Source: Nymphaea colorata
Lineage: Eukaryota; Streptophyta; Magnoliopsida; Nymphaeales; Nymphaeaceae
NCBI RefSeq assembly: GCF_008831285.2
Contig: NC_045139.1
Location: forward strand, 1,346,204-1,410,203
Direction: 5' to 3'
Length of the DNA stretch: 64,000 nucleotides
Below, piece after piece: positions 44,572-55,385 of the stretch. Numbering within the stretch: position 1 is the stretch's first letter; the number at the start of each line of letters is the position of its first letter. The notes under the pieces are model-generated. The model searched no databases, was not told where the DNA came from, and saw only the letters and a list, made by a program, of their open reading frames with translations. Made by a program: the position numbers and the translations under genes.

Positions 44572-45345
44572 TCAATGAAAATCTTTCAACGTAAGAACAT
44601 GGAAAATAATTACGAAACCAAAACAGGGAGCTGCACATGTTACCGGCAACTCTGAACCTTGGTGATTAAGAACTTTTGGAGCAAAAAAGATAAAAAAAAA
44701 AAGGAATCCTGATAATTATCACGATCTGCCATTAACAACTCCTCATCTTCTTCTGAACCTTTAAAAAGTACATAAAATCCGAACATTACTAACAAAAATT
44801 GCGAAGAAAGTTATATGCAAGACCTCTATGCACATTTTTTCGTTCCATGAAGTACAAACCAACCAGACTGCCTAAGGTGAGCTAAACCTAAAACTCACTA
44901 TACGGGCCAAAAATTGATAAGCAAAAAAGCAAATTCGCCTAAATATTTGTTTCTTCCCAGAAGAAGCAAAAAATGCCTTAAAATCCGGATAGGAATTCCT
45001 TTGATGCATATGCATTAGTGCTGGGTGGTGCACGCACGTTGACGTACGTGGTCCACAAATTAAAATTTTTGACAATAATTGATTATTTATTTAAAATTTT
45101 GGATAATAATGGATTATTTATTTTAAGAATTACATGTTGTCGTTTCCGGAATTTGAGAGTCCAAGCAAGAATAAAATTTTGATAACTTGCCAAAAAATTT
45201 CATGCACGGCAAATAAATTAAATCGTGTTTGAACTTGGAAGCTTGTCGTGTATGGCATAACAAGAGATGATATTCTAGAAAGATATTTATTAATGAGAAA
45301 AAAAAGCGAGAAAATGTATCATGATTGTGCGGGACTTGTTTGTCC
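43176..45345. other. Spacer between convergent copies 9 and 10
   Basis: This holds 3' flanking sequence and AT-rich DNA. Two remnants of the plant repeat type with GGGGCGGAG/CTCCGCCCC tips are present: CTGGTTCCGCCCCTGCC near 44119, and a ~190-bp unit at 44197-44387 with inverted ends GGGCGGAGGCA / TGCCTCCACC. A 33-bp poly-A run lies at 44537-44569. The stretch 44640-44770 is the inverted form of the 12.6- and 17.2-kb spacer motif. From 45050 it is the 3' flank shared with copy 1. Confidence 0.5.
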
Positions 45346-45750
45346 TTAGTTTACAAATGCAGAGATGGGAAATGATCGGGAAATCCCAGTATGCGTCTTA
45401 AACTGGATATTCCCAGAGATCGAGTTATCCACCAGCATTTCGGAGACTCCAATCCAGAGGTGGAGTTCCTTTGCTTTTACGACTGTCACCTTCTTCATCC
45501 GCCGTGGCTCGATGAACGCGGTGATTTCTGCAGCGAAGGACACACTCCTGCTAATCTGCTCGAAGTAATGGTCCTTCTTCTTCTTCTTCTTCTGCCTGAG
45601 CCATATGAAGCCCTCGGATCGTACCACTCCAATCTCGACTATGTTGTCGAGAGGGAGAAGTCCTCTTGGGATACAAAACTCATCGAGAAGCTGGTTGGCT
45701 TTCTTTTGGCACGCTATCTCCCCTACATAAATCTCAGCTCTCTCCCTCAT
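45346..45750 (-). pseudogene. DUF538 copy 10 (group C), normal start codon lost
   Basis: A near-complete group C copy (CQKKANQLLDEFCIPRG, IGVV, NSISGNIQF, SFPISAFVN), paralogous to copy 1. The conserved ATGGTTTCTCAAGTG start reads AGTGTTTCTCAAGTG, so M becomes S and no upstream in-frame ATG lies between it and the TATA box. The next ATG (45750) would give 134 residues lacking the first nine. Further oddities are six lysines (KKKKKKDHYF) where others have four, from an AAG repeat expansion; GEIACQKK for GEIECQKK; VTVVKAKELHLW for VTGVKAKELLLW. The frame is otherwise open. It may be a recent pseudogene or a shortened gene. Confidence 0.8.
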
Positions 45751-45851
45751 CGAATCAATCACTTGAGAAACACTCTCCTTTCTCTCTCTCTCTCTGTGTT
45801 CTTCTGTGATGAGCTAGTATGTTAGTGATAAGTTTGCCTCCTTGGTAGCCA

Positions 45852-45859
45852 TATTTATA
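45852..45859 (-). promoter_or_regulatory. TATA box of DUF538 copy 10
   Basis: TATAAATA on the minus strand, retained although the normal start is lost. Confidence 0.7.
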
Positions 45860-46080
45860 TGCAGATGTTTAGGTTTTGCCTCTATATTGTTCTAACTCTC
45901 TCTCCCATTCTCTCCTCCTCTCTCTCTCTTACTTAATTTATTAATCTCATTAACCGGATGAAGTGTACCGATTGCACTCATATATAGACAGGTGTCTCCT
46001 CCAAAAAAAACAGAAAACCATTTAGAATGAGCGAGAAAGATCATGAACATGCACGCATGTGATGTACGGATGCATGTGGC

Positions 46081-46140
46081 GCTTGAATAGGTTGGCCAGC
46101 TTGAAAGTATTGGACTAGATTGCACATTTCCTAGTCAATT
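46081..46140 (-). promoter_or_regulatory. P1 upstream module of copy 10
   Basis: GCTTGAATAGGTTGGCCAGC and CACATTTCCTAGTCAATT in plus-strand reading. The four orphan P1 promoters at 12.8, 17.5, 24.1 and 34.0 kb are closest to this one over about 350 bp. Confidence 0.6.
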
Positions 46141-46199
46141 CTGTACTTAGTTCTCAAATTCTTCTTTTGTTTAACGCCCATGCATGCATGCTAATTATA

Positions 46200-46622
46200 A
46201 ATAACTCTGAAAATAATTTGATATGCAAGACAAGCATTTGGCTATGTCCAATGATAATAAATTAATAGAAGAAAATAGAACCACCTGAAAATACGATGCT
46301 TCGCTTCTTACAATAATATTTGCAGTTTGAACAACTAAAACTTTCGAAGATGCACCATCATCTACAAGAATGAGATGTCGCACTTCCACCATTTATTTTC
46401 GGTGGTTCAATTCCTTTCGACGTTCTCTTTTAATTTATATTGAAATTAATTCCATGCATGCGTGCATTATCTATCGTGTGGCCAAGAATTGACAAGGGAA
46501 GGTGCAACATGTCAATTTAATATTTCAACTGGATGTGGTTATCATAATCAAACGTTACTTAGATATCCTGCATAGTGTATGGCCATGAAGAGAGAGAGAG
46601 AGGATTGAGACGAAGAGAGAGA
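46200..46622. repeat. Partial fourth copy of the three-copy block
   Basis: TGATATGCAAGACAAGCATT, CATTTGGCTATGTCC and TTCCATGCATGCGTGCATTA match 17770-18060. The block breaks off at about 46545 and is joined to a GA tract and the truncated DUF538 start. Confidence 0.7.
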
Positions 46623-46699
46623 ATGGTTTCTCAAGTGATTGATTCCATGAGAGAGAGAGAGAGCTGAGATCTTTGTTGGAGAGATTGAGTGCCAAAAGA
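46623..46699 (+). pseudogene. Truncated DUF538 fragment (group B 5' end)
   Basis: It begins MVSQVIDSM, then the GA repeat in codons 10-13 is two codons longer than in sister genes (MRERERAE). It continues EIFVGEIECQK as in copies 7 and 13. After the AAG at 46699 the homology stops and unrelated spacer sequence follows. Only about 28 codons remain, with no TATA box of the usual kind in front. Confidence 0.85.
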
Positions 46700-46719
46700 T
46701 TTCATTTTCAGTCAATCAA

Positions 46720-47720
46720 TTAAAAACCCAGCAGAGTTCAAATTTCATATTACAGTCTTAAATACAGTGCTAAAGAAAATATATAGAGAGCATTATGCAG
46801 ATCTCCTCTAATCCAAGCTTGAGTGTTTGATGAATTACCACAAGCCTTTTAAGCTGAGTACAAGCCAAGCTGTGATCAGCTCGGCTTGTTTCCGGGCCTC
46901 AGCTTTAACTGCATGTTGCGACTTGAATGTGATGAATTAATGACTTTGTTCGAGTCATTCTCAACTACCTGAGCACCACAAACTTGAATGCAGTTCCCTT
47001 AACCTGGCACAGATTGATGAGTAACTTTCCTGACATTGCCGACCCCATTATATTATTTTAAATGAATAGGAGAGAGAGAGAAAGAGAGAGAATAAATGAG
47101 GCAGTCATGTAGATGAATTGACATGATGATACTGGGCAATAGCCATGTCTAAACACGGGGAGCTACTGCAACTCTGTAAAATGCACCATAGATGTTAATT
47201 ACGGAATACTTAACTAGGCCATGTGCAGCTAGGCATGGATCATACGATCACAAGATTTATAAATACTGCACCTGCATGTTATCAATGACACTTTCATACG
47301 CATTGCATTCTTAGTTCCTGCATTCCTGGCCAATCTTCTTCGTATTTTTATGGGGAGGTAGGCAGGCGACTTTCTTTCAACAATTAGAAAATGGAAACAG
47401 TGCATTGATTTTTTCTCCGGATCGAAACCAAGCAGAAGATCCTTATCAAGTTAATTAAAGTAATGTTTATCTGTGTGATTTTGCTTCATTATGGCACACT
47501 TATGCATGGTTATCTAAAGCATGTTAAACTTCATCAAAAACTTGAGAAGAAAATCAAGCATGATGAGGGCATAGGAGTGGCAGTGGTTCGCCATTGATGC
47601 CTACATCGACTTGTTTGCTACCGTTGCTTGTTTTGATCGCAAGAGGGCGTGTAAACATGCTATCTCACGCTGGGTCTAACCATCTAAGCTGGCGCCATCC
47701 TAATGGCTCCTAAAAGTTAA
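46720..47720. repeat. Spacer unit R3, copy 3 (partial)
   Basis: AGAGTTCAAATTTCATATTA, CACAAGCCTTTTAAGCTGAG, CATGTAGATGAATTGACATG and AAGCATGTTAAACTTCAT follow the order of 22205-23590. It is joined directly to the truncated DUF538 fragment. Confidence 0.65.
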
Positions 47721-49277
47721 ATTTTAAATCAATCTTCCTCTGATGTCCAAATTGCACTTGGAAGAACAAAAAAGGATTAATGAACTAGTATTTCCGAAAT
47801 TGAACAGAAATTCATCAAATTAATAAGCTGATGGAGGAAAGTTTACTTTTCTAGACCCTTTTTATACCATCTTCTAACACGTTCATATAAGAAACTACCT
47901 GGTAATATGATTTCTGAAAAGTCGTTTAACTAAAATGTGTATCGAACAGATCAATTCTTTCCTTAGATTGGCAGCTGCCCAGGCACCACCTACAACCAAA
48001 TTAACCTGCAATCTCTTTCTCTCTCTGATCTCTTTCAAGTAATTTCTAGTATATCTGATGGCATCAGTCATTAATTTGATTAGTTACACGAAGCGCATTG
48101 GCAGTTTGAAACTTTATGATATCAGGGTGGTTGAGTTGTTGTTGGTCGTCCAAAAACAAACGTTTTGGCAAGGCCAGTAAGAATGGTTATCATAGTGATC
48201 ACGCAATAAACTCGATACCAATTTGTCCAACAGGTTGGCCCATGTTCCACCTGACTTTTTTATGACAGTAGACCATTGCGGAAGTAAGGCAAGTCGATGA
48301 TGCCTCCTGACCTGAATTCCATGGTGAAATGGTTGAACTTTCATCCGCACGTAGCAGCTCTATACATGTTGCACATGGCCTTCATAAATCTTATAATTCT
48401 AAATGAATTATATAGATCAAAAGTGCAGTATTCGACCACCACCCCCCCCCCCCCCCACAAATAAAAAAACAATGTTCTACATGTGGAGCTCATGCATAAA
48501 CCACATAGCTTCTCTCACTCACTCTCTCTTTGTGCGCTTACCTAGTGTAGTTTTGTCTAGTGTCTCAAGATCTTTATGTGCTTACTTGGCCTATGACATC
48601 CATTAAAGTCACAAACATATCTACAATTCGGAACCTTATCCATAGACCAGTTAGAGTGAAAAACAAAAAGAAATGACATACCATTTGAAGAACTTGACTG
48701 TTTAAGTTTTGGTGGGTCATTTGGAACTCTAGGAACAATATTATTTATAGGAATGAGGTTGTCTCAGTTCAGCGCATGACATCCTCTACTTTGTATGATG
48801 TCTGATTAATTTTTTGTAACGTTCAAATTCTTATAAGAATTAAGAACTGATTTTTAGATGTAGTCTCTTTTTCATGTTCAACTTTTTGTTGGACTTATGT
48901 TAATGTGATCTGTGTGTGTGTGTGTGTGTGGCATGGGCATCTACATTTGCTGGTAAATTATTGGTTGCTAATATATATTTTATGGAATGGTTTCCAGAAA
49001 TGAATAGTTTATATGGCAGTTGCACACAACATGGTGCCATATCTGGACTGCAAGCTATGATGCCATATATGGAGGGCCGAAAGCAGACATCACAACCGTG
49101 ATCTGTCTGATGCTTTATGATGTTACTTCTATTGTAAAATCGTCTAGTCTTATGGTTCGTGGCATCGTCCTCTATATTTGGTCTTCATTATGAGATTTTT
49201 ATCCCTGTAATAGTTCTTTTTCCCTTCCTAACTCTTTATTAGAAGGGAAGGTAATTGATAATATTAGTTACAAAAGC

Positions 49278-49317
<40 letters not shown>

Positions 49318-49623
49318 ATGTGTGTGCAGGCCACAGATCAGCTCGTGCCTGCCTAATTTTGGATGTATCCCAATGAACCAACATGAAAATTTTGATAATT
49401 TCCCGCGAACTTCTTAGCAAATAAATTTCAGTTTAAGCTTTGGTATGATGGTCGACAACTGCCAACTAAAATTTCATTGACATAGAGGATGAAGCGGCCC
49501 CTGATCATCTTTTTTTATGGCATACAGAGAGATAACCGCGTACATATTGATAAGGCCGAAAAGGGATGCATGACTAGCTAGTATATTACAGATTTCCAAA
49601 TGTTTACCATCTTAATTTCGAGT
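47721..49623. other. Spacer before copy 11
   Basis: Contains 48060-48130 (CAGTCATTAATTTGATTA, CAGTTTGAAACTT), which matches 51265-51340. A poly-C tract lies at 48442-48456, and (TG)n and (TC)n(TG)n runs at 48912-48930 and 49279-49326. The part 49380-49480 resembles the 3' flank of copy 14 (62815-62890). No gene is supported. Confidence 0.5.
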
Positions 49624-50043
49624 TTACAGAAAAGCTGAGATGGGAAATGATCGGGAAATCCCAATTTGCGTCTTAAAGTGGACATTCCCAGAACTTGAGT
49701 TGTCCACCAGCATTTCAGAGACACCAATCCAGAGGAGGAGTTCCTTTGCCTTCACACCACTCACCTTCTTCATACGGCGTGGCTCAATGAATGCACTGAT
49801 CTCTGCAGCAAACGAGGCACTCCGGCCAATCTGCTCGAAGTAATGGTCCTTCCTCTTCTTCTGCCTGAGCCATATGAACCCCTCGGACCGGACGATTCCG
49901 ACCTCAACTATGTTATCGAGAGGGAGAAGTCCCCTTGGGATACCAAACTCATCAAGCAGTTGAATCGCTCTTTTCTGGCACTCTATCTCACCAACATAAA
50001 TCTCAGCTCCCCCTCTCATGGAATCAATCGCTTGGGAAATCAT
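49624..50043 (-). CDS. DUF538 protein, copy 11 (group D)
   Basis: This encodes 139 residues in a single exon on the minus strand. It starts MISQAIDSMRGGAEIYVGE. Group D marks are EFGIPRG, WLRQKKRKDHYF, AAEISAF, KKVSGVKAKELL, SSSGNVHFKTQIGISRSF and the shorter end FPISAFL. Private changes are VEVGIV and RSASFAAE. Group D is the most divergent group in the array. The nearest relative is copy 14, with eight residue differences. Its minus-strand TATA-like box is 50155-50149. The distance from it to the P1-like module is unusually long (about 0.9 kb). Confidence 0.92.
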   Translation of the reverse strand: MISQAIDSMRGGAEIYVGEIECQKRAIQLLDEFGIPRGLLPLDNIVEVGIVRSEGFIWLRQKKRKDHYFEQIGRSASFAAEISAFIEPRRMKKVSGVKAKELLLWIGVSEMLVDNSSSGNVHFKTQIGISRSFPISAFL

Positions 50044-50148
50044 TCTGATCTCTCTGGCTCTTTCTTTCTATATTTCTCTCTCTTGACCTCCCCGTAATCT
50101 CTCTGAGTGAATTTGTTGCAGGTGACGAACTCTCCTCCTCGTGGCCAC

Positions 50149-50155
50149 ATTTATA
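50149..50155 (-). promoter_or_regulatory. TATA-like box of DUF538 copy 11
   Basis: TATAAAT on the minus strand (CTTATAAATGTGGC), about 105 bp before the ATG; shared with copy 14. Confidence 0.7.
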
Positions 50156-50164
50156 AGGAGGCGT

Positions 50165-50885
50165 TCAATTATCGGCGGCCCAGAATGCCACCACCACAGT
50201 CAAGTGGTCAAATCTTTTTAATGTATGGTTGCCAGTGCTGATTTTTCTTTTTTTTAAAAAAGGTAGGTGATTTCATAACTACACGCCTTCTCTTCAGCTT
50301 TCCTGGGTTGAACATGAACAAGACACTTACTCCATATCCGCAGCTCACCACCCACTTTTACAGGCCATCGCGGCCCCTTTCCCATTCAAACTCCTGTGGG
50401 CAATGGTCTGTAAACGAAAATTAAGTTGCGTGCTTCGTTCATCATTCTGAACAAGGTTCAATCCCAAGTCAACTTGAAATCTTGGGGTTTGTTTTTCGCA
50501 AGTCCGATGTGTTTTATGCAACAAGACTGAAGAGTGCTCATTTCACTTACTTTGAGAGCATACAGGAACACAAAAAAAAGTTCTTCATGCACTATAGAAT
50601 CGTCCTTCCCCTTTCCGCTTGGTCTCCAAGTAGTCTTTTGCAATCCAAGAGATGGTGTTTCCCTTGGACGACCATCTGGACAACGAGAAATATCGTTTTC
50701 CTTATAAAGGACAAGTGCATGATTTTCAAGTTTTACCTTTTAATCTTCAAGTCGATGTCAAATCCATTGCTAAGGATTTTTGGTGCCCTGATCTTATTTC
50801 TACTTTTACTCATCATTTCTGCTTCTAATTTGTTAAATCCATTGCCCTTGGTTGTGTTTCATTGGAATAAATTAGTTTTTAGCTT
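50165..50885. other. ~0.7-kb insertion in the promoter of copy 11
   Basis: In copy 14 the TATA region passes directly to a CT tract and CTCATTAATTTCATTGTCAG (63720-63795). Here the same CT tract and CTCATTAATTTCATTGTCAG (50889-50960) come only after about 720 bp of extra DNA. The extra DNA has no recognised reading frame or inverted ends; it includes TTTTTTAAAAAAGG near 50250. Confidence 0.55.
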
Positions 50886-51060
50886 TTCTATCTCTCTCTC
50901 TCTCTCTCTCGCCTATTCTAAAGTAGGCATAGAGCATGTTCTCATTAATTTCATTGTCAGATGATGCTTACCATCGCTTTCAAGGTGAGCAATCTTCTGC
51001 GAAAAAGAAGACCACTTAGGAATGATGATGAAGTCATCAACGTGATAAAGATACCTACAG

Positions 51061-51140
51061 TGCTTGACTAGTATAGGTTTTGCCTAAATGAGGGGTTGCA
51101 TTAGATGTCCCATGTTACCTGCACATGGCCTAGTATGATT
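51061..51140 (-). promoter_or_regulatory. P1-like module of copy 11 (displaced)
   Basis: TGCTTGACTAGTATAGGTTT, then TTAGATGTCCCATGTTACCT and GCACATGGCCTAGTATGATT. It resembles the module of copy 14; the TTGGCCAA core is lost. Confidence 0.45.
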
Positions 51141-54100
51141 CTTCTGACCGGACTCCCCAAGTTCTGCTTTGCTTGACGGCCCATTCTAACTACACAGTTT
51201 TATTTACTCAAGGGAAAGAGAGAAAGAGAGGGAGAAAGCGACAGAGAGATTTGTTGGCATTTCTTATGTCACCAGTCATTAATTTGATTATTTAGGTGGA
51301 GTGGATTGCCACTTGCCAGGTTTGAAACTTCAAGATTTATGTAGGTTAATTTTTAGCTGTTGATCATCCAAAACCAAACGATGGTACATGTAATCCGAAA
51401 CCAAATAAAGGTAAATGTAATATATGATCATATATATGCACTTAATTGACATACCAACTATTTAATTTATAACCTCTTGGCTCCTGTTCCCCATGACTTT
51501 GTCGATTCTGGCGGCCAGTACATTACCAAGCGTCCATGAAATTTCTAAATAATTAAATGGAAACCATCTGGCGTACTCTTCGTCTTTAGAAAATAGACCA
51601 AGTTTACTTCCAGAAACAAATTAAATAATCTGAACCGATCTACGCAAGTTAATGGTGAATTACACAGGTATTAGATGGCAGTTGCGTGTCGTTGTTGAGA
51701 GCTAATTATGAGAGAAGGCCAGCCGTCAGACTTTCAAATGCCAGTTTGCTCATTTTAAAGAAAAAATGCATTGATCATGGGCGCAGAGCACGTTAATTTA
51801 TGCATAAGCAGATGTTATATCACAACTAAGGACAGCGTCTAATTAAGAGGTGTACGTACGTGCATGATGCCTGGTGAATATTATATATTGTTCATGAATA
51901 AAGATCATATATACTTAGAGCCAAAGAGGGGAATCGCCTGTATTTTTTATTTTTTCATGGTGAAATCGGGTGATTCGATTTTAATGGCCAAATTTTTCCC
52001 CTAGTTTAAGCGATTCGATCGAAGATCACCAGATCTTCGAAGGCCCTCGGCTCCGCGTCTGAGGCCAATCAATCTTGGAGCGATTCCAATGGAAACGGCC
52101 GATTCCCACCGATTTATCTAATCTTAACAATAGTTATGGAGATTAAATTGCAAATAGAGAAGCGTCTTCTTTTTTCTCAAGTGTTTATAATACCTCTTAA
52201 AAAGAAACATAACCTTTATTTAAGGCAAGTCTTTTTTTTTTTTCTCTCCTCCATGAAAAGATATTTTGAGCTCCTGAAGAATAGTTTGACTTTTATATTT
52301 GCAGCTTACCTATCTAAACTTCTTGAAATCAACAGTTCATATGGTTTCCATCAAAGTCTAGTATATGAAAGCGTTGTGGCTATTTCTTTTATCTGACCCT
52401 TGTATTGGATTAAAATCATCAAGCCATTGTTTTGAAGGAGATCATGCAATGAACATTAAATTTATAAGGATAAAAGACAAATTGTTTCTTAAGAATTCAA
52501 AGTACCCTTCAAAACAACACAAGAAATTTAGTTTAAGGAAATTTATTTTCTTCTTTCCTCTCTTTGTCATTCAAAAGAAAGGTATTTCAGGCTCTTGCAA
52601 AAAAATAGTTTTGCTTCTAATTTATAACTCAAACTCCGTTAGGGTCCCTTTGAGAGGGGCGGGCATCGGCCTCTCCTTTTCTAAGAGGGGAGGCTGACTT
52701 ATATATGTAGATACACACACACACACACACACAAAAGCCTTAATAAGAACATAACTAAAATTAATAAGATTCAGTTGGCCTTGATGCTTTGATTAAAAGC
52801 AGGTTTGGTTTGCTCAGATTACATGCGCTACATATTCAAGCACAAACAAAAATGAATCTGAAAATAAACTTTTAGAATCAGTCCTGTAGGTTACATTATG
52901 TGTTTCTTAAAGGCTGCTTGGCAATAGTAACAGTAATGGTTTTAAAGATTTGCCCCAAAAAATGAGGCTGATTCATGGAATGTTGTAATAAGTGTTTTAT
53001 GAATCCATCCACTTATTGAGGCAGGTTTATAGGACCGTGACATTGTATTACCGTTCCCAAATAGCCCCTTATGGGTCGTTTGACAGAATGAACATTTTAT
53101 AAATGTCTCATAAATGTGTTTCAAAAATTGAGACATGTTTATAAAACAGGAATTGTAGTGTTTCATAAATTTGCACAACTTTTAGGATATATTCATTAGG
53201 TACTCACGAAATATTCTTATTGTCAAAGAACGCATAACAAACCGTTTGGTAGTAGAAATAATTTGAAAGCATCTTATGAGTCTACTCCAAAATCTCAGTA
53301 TATTCATGAAAAACTAGTTTTAGTGTTTTATAAATTTATCTCACTTTTAGAATAGATTCATGTGACACTTTATGATGTCCAATATTCAAGGGTCTAATTG
53401 ATTATCTATAATTATTGCACCTAATTATAAAATTATTGTCGAAGCAATCAAGTGTCGCCAAACGGGAAAAGGCATATAAATGTAGCAACAATAAAATACT
53501 AACATGGAAATTAATTATCATTTTGGAATTTGGAGCCTCCCATATTTTGGCTACAATTTTTTATACAATAAATTTTCCCCTTGCACGACTCACTTCGCTG
53601 GCAGCGTGCAGGAAATGATTCTCAATCTAATTCATCCAATCTTGAAACTGGATCACTTTTTTTTTTTAAATGACCACGTGAGTTCTCTGACTCCCCTCAT
53701 GTCAAAGTCGCTGATTTTAAATTGCAGACAACGGAAAATGAGAAAGCTGGATCCTTATTAATTTGGTAAGTTGTGATCTAAAAGAGAAACACGCATCAGA
53801 AAAATCAGAGAAATCGGGTCCAACTTTCGGACTATATTCAAAAGGTGATCTCCTGAATGAAAGCGTAGTTTCTGCAGAAACATGGGAATTAGAAAACTGC
53901 GGTCGAGACGGAAACCGTGGACAGGAAAAGCGGTCATCTGAATATTCGTCATCGTTTCCAATATCAGACGACGTTGCTGGCAAGTAATCTCCTGAACTTT
54001 TGAGCCGATTCAAGATCTGCCATCTATTAATCTCCTCAGCCTCTACTTGATTCGCCAATAAGAAAAGCAGACAAAATCCGAGCACTGACTAACAAAAATT

Positions 54101-54600
54101 GGCTTCTGGGTCGACCGATCATTTGCCGTTCCTTGTTCATAAAAATCGTAGGTCGTCACAGTTACATCTTGGATCAATATTGTCATATTTATCTCAATTT
54201 TTTGAAAATAGTAATCACTGTCAGAGCTTCAGGAGAAAATATCGAGATTCGACACATATATTGATGAGTCACTTTTTTATCTTCTTATTACTTATTTTAA
54301 ATGCAAGTTGGTTTTTCCATATATGTTTGGAATTTACGACAATCTTCTTCATGGAAACATCTTTCAAAATTTATGTCGTTTCTGGAACAATTCGAGTGTC
54401 CGAGCAAGAAGAAAATTTTGATAACATGGCAAAAATTGTCATGGCAAACAAGATTCTGTTTGAACTTATAAGATTGTTGTTCATGGCATAAGGAGAGATC
54501 TAGGAAGATAGATGTTAGTGAGAAGAAAGTAAAGGGCAACTTAATATTGTATGATCGTTTTTCGCAGGACTTCTTAATTTGTCCTGCCATCATCTTATAA
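51141..54600. other. Spacer between copies 11 and 12
   Basis: Mostly array-unrelated, AT-rich DNA. It contains the Tourist-like MITE, an (AC)n run at 52712-52732 and further hAT/MITE-like ends (TCGTTTGACAG at 53077, CGCCAAACGG at 53456). From about 54360 it is 3' flank common to the minus-strand copies (GTTTCTGGAACAATTCGAGT, AAGAAGAAAATTTTGATAAC; compare 7820 and 45150). Short open frames here have no family support. Confidence 0.5.
52910..53068. mobile_element. Tourist-like MITE (PIF/Harbinger type), ~159 bp
   Basis: It is flanked on both sides by TTA (52907-52909 and 53069-53071). The ends are imperfect inverted repeats: left AAGGCTGCTTGGCAATAGTA, right (reverse complement) GGGGCTATTTGGGAACGGTA. 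TTA target duplications and GGGGCTnTTTGG ends are typical of Tourist elements. Non-coding. Confidence 0.6.
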
Positions 54601-55023
54601 TTAATTTACAAATGCAGAGATGGGAAATGATCGGGAAATCCCAGTATGTGTCTTAAACTGGATATTCCCAGAATTGGAGTTGTCCACCAACATCTCCGAG
54701 ACCCCAATCCAGAGAAGGAGCTCCTTTGCCTTCACTCCAGTCACCTTCTTCATCCGACGAGGCTCGACGAATGCCGTGACTTCTGCAGCAAATGAAACAC
54801 TCCGACCGATTTGCTCAAAGTAATGGTCCTTCTTCTTCTTCTGCCGGAGCCATATGAAACCCTCAGATCGGACTAACCCGATCTCGATTATGTTATCCAC
54901 AGGGAGGAGTCCTCCGGGGATATTGAACTCATCAAGGAGCTGGATGGCTCTCTTTTGACACTCTATCTCACCTACATAGATTTCAGCTCTCTCTCTCATT
55001 GAATCAATGACTTGAGAAACCAT
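54601..55023 (-). CDS. DUF538 protein, copy 12 (group A)
   Basis: This encodes 140 residues in a single exon on the minus strand, starting at the conserved MVSQ (nine in-frame leader codons precede it). Group A marks are QKRAIQLLDEFNI and EQIGRSVSFAAEVTAF. It carries NIPGGLLPVDNIIEIGLV: the IPGG is otherwise typical of group B, and PVDNII is private. Other differences are AFVEPRRM and the end SFPISAFVN, shared with group C. It is divergent from copy 13, whose start lies 1.6 kb to the right. Confidence 0.92.
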   Translation of the reverse strand: MVSQVIDSMRERAEIYVGEIECQKRAIQLLDEFNIPGGLLPVDNIIEIGLVRSEGFIWLRQKKKKDHYFEQIGRSVSFAAEVTAFVEPRRMKKVTGVKAKELLLWIGVSEMLVDNSNSGNIQFKTHTGISRSFPISAFVN

Positions 55024-55124
55024 CTCTGATCTCTCTGTTTCTCTCTGCAAGCTCTCTCTGTATGTTTGTTTTTGTGCGTTGGAGAACTAACAGGTGGATG
55101 ATGAAACTGTCTTCCATTGTGCCA

Positions 55125-55132
55125 TATTTATA
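55125..55132 (-). promoter_or_regulatory. TATA box of DUF538 copy 12
   Basis: TATAAATA on the minus strand, about 100 bp before the ATG at 55023. Confidence 0.8.
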
Positions 55133-55317
55133 TGCATCAGTGTCTCTCTGTCTCTCCCACTTAACAGACAAGTTGGTGCGGGGTAGATCCTTGTGAGCAG
55201 CCGTGTAGGTCGTATCCATCATTTTCATGGTGCGTTCTCCAACCAACAAGTGGGTGAAAAGGACCCTGAATGAAGAATGTTTACATCTAGCCATGTTAGA
55301 GGTTCAGATCATGCTCA

Positions 55318-55385
55318 CTTAAATAGGTTGGCCAAGTTGTGGAGTTGGATATAATCAAGGTGGCACATGGACTAGTCAATTGTTC
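55318..55385 (-). promoter_or_regulatory. P1 upstream module of copy 12
   Basis: CTTAAATAGGTTGGCCAAGT, GGAGTTGGATATAATCAAGG and GGCACATGGACTAGTCAATT; nearly the reverse complement of the module of copy 9. Confidence 0.65.

Noticed and set aside
52010-52120. CGATTCGATC/AGATCACCAGATCT-rich stretch looked like a possible hairpin element
   Set aside because: Only short palindromes are present, with no defined ends or target duplication.
53717-54085. Minus-strand frame with a hydrophobic, signal-like N terminus
   Set aside because: No homologous family recognised, no paralogue in the array, and a weak start context; 122 codons by chance is possible.
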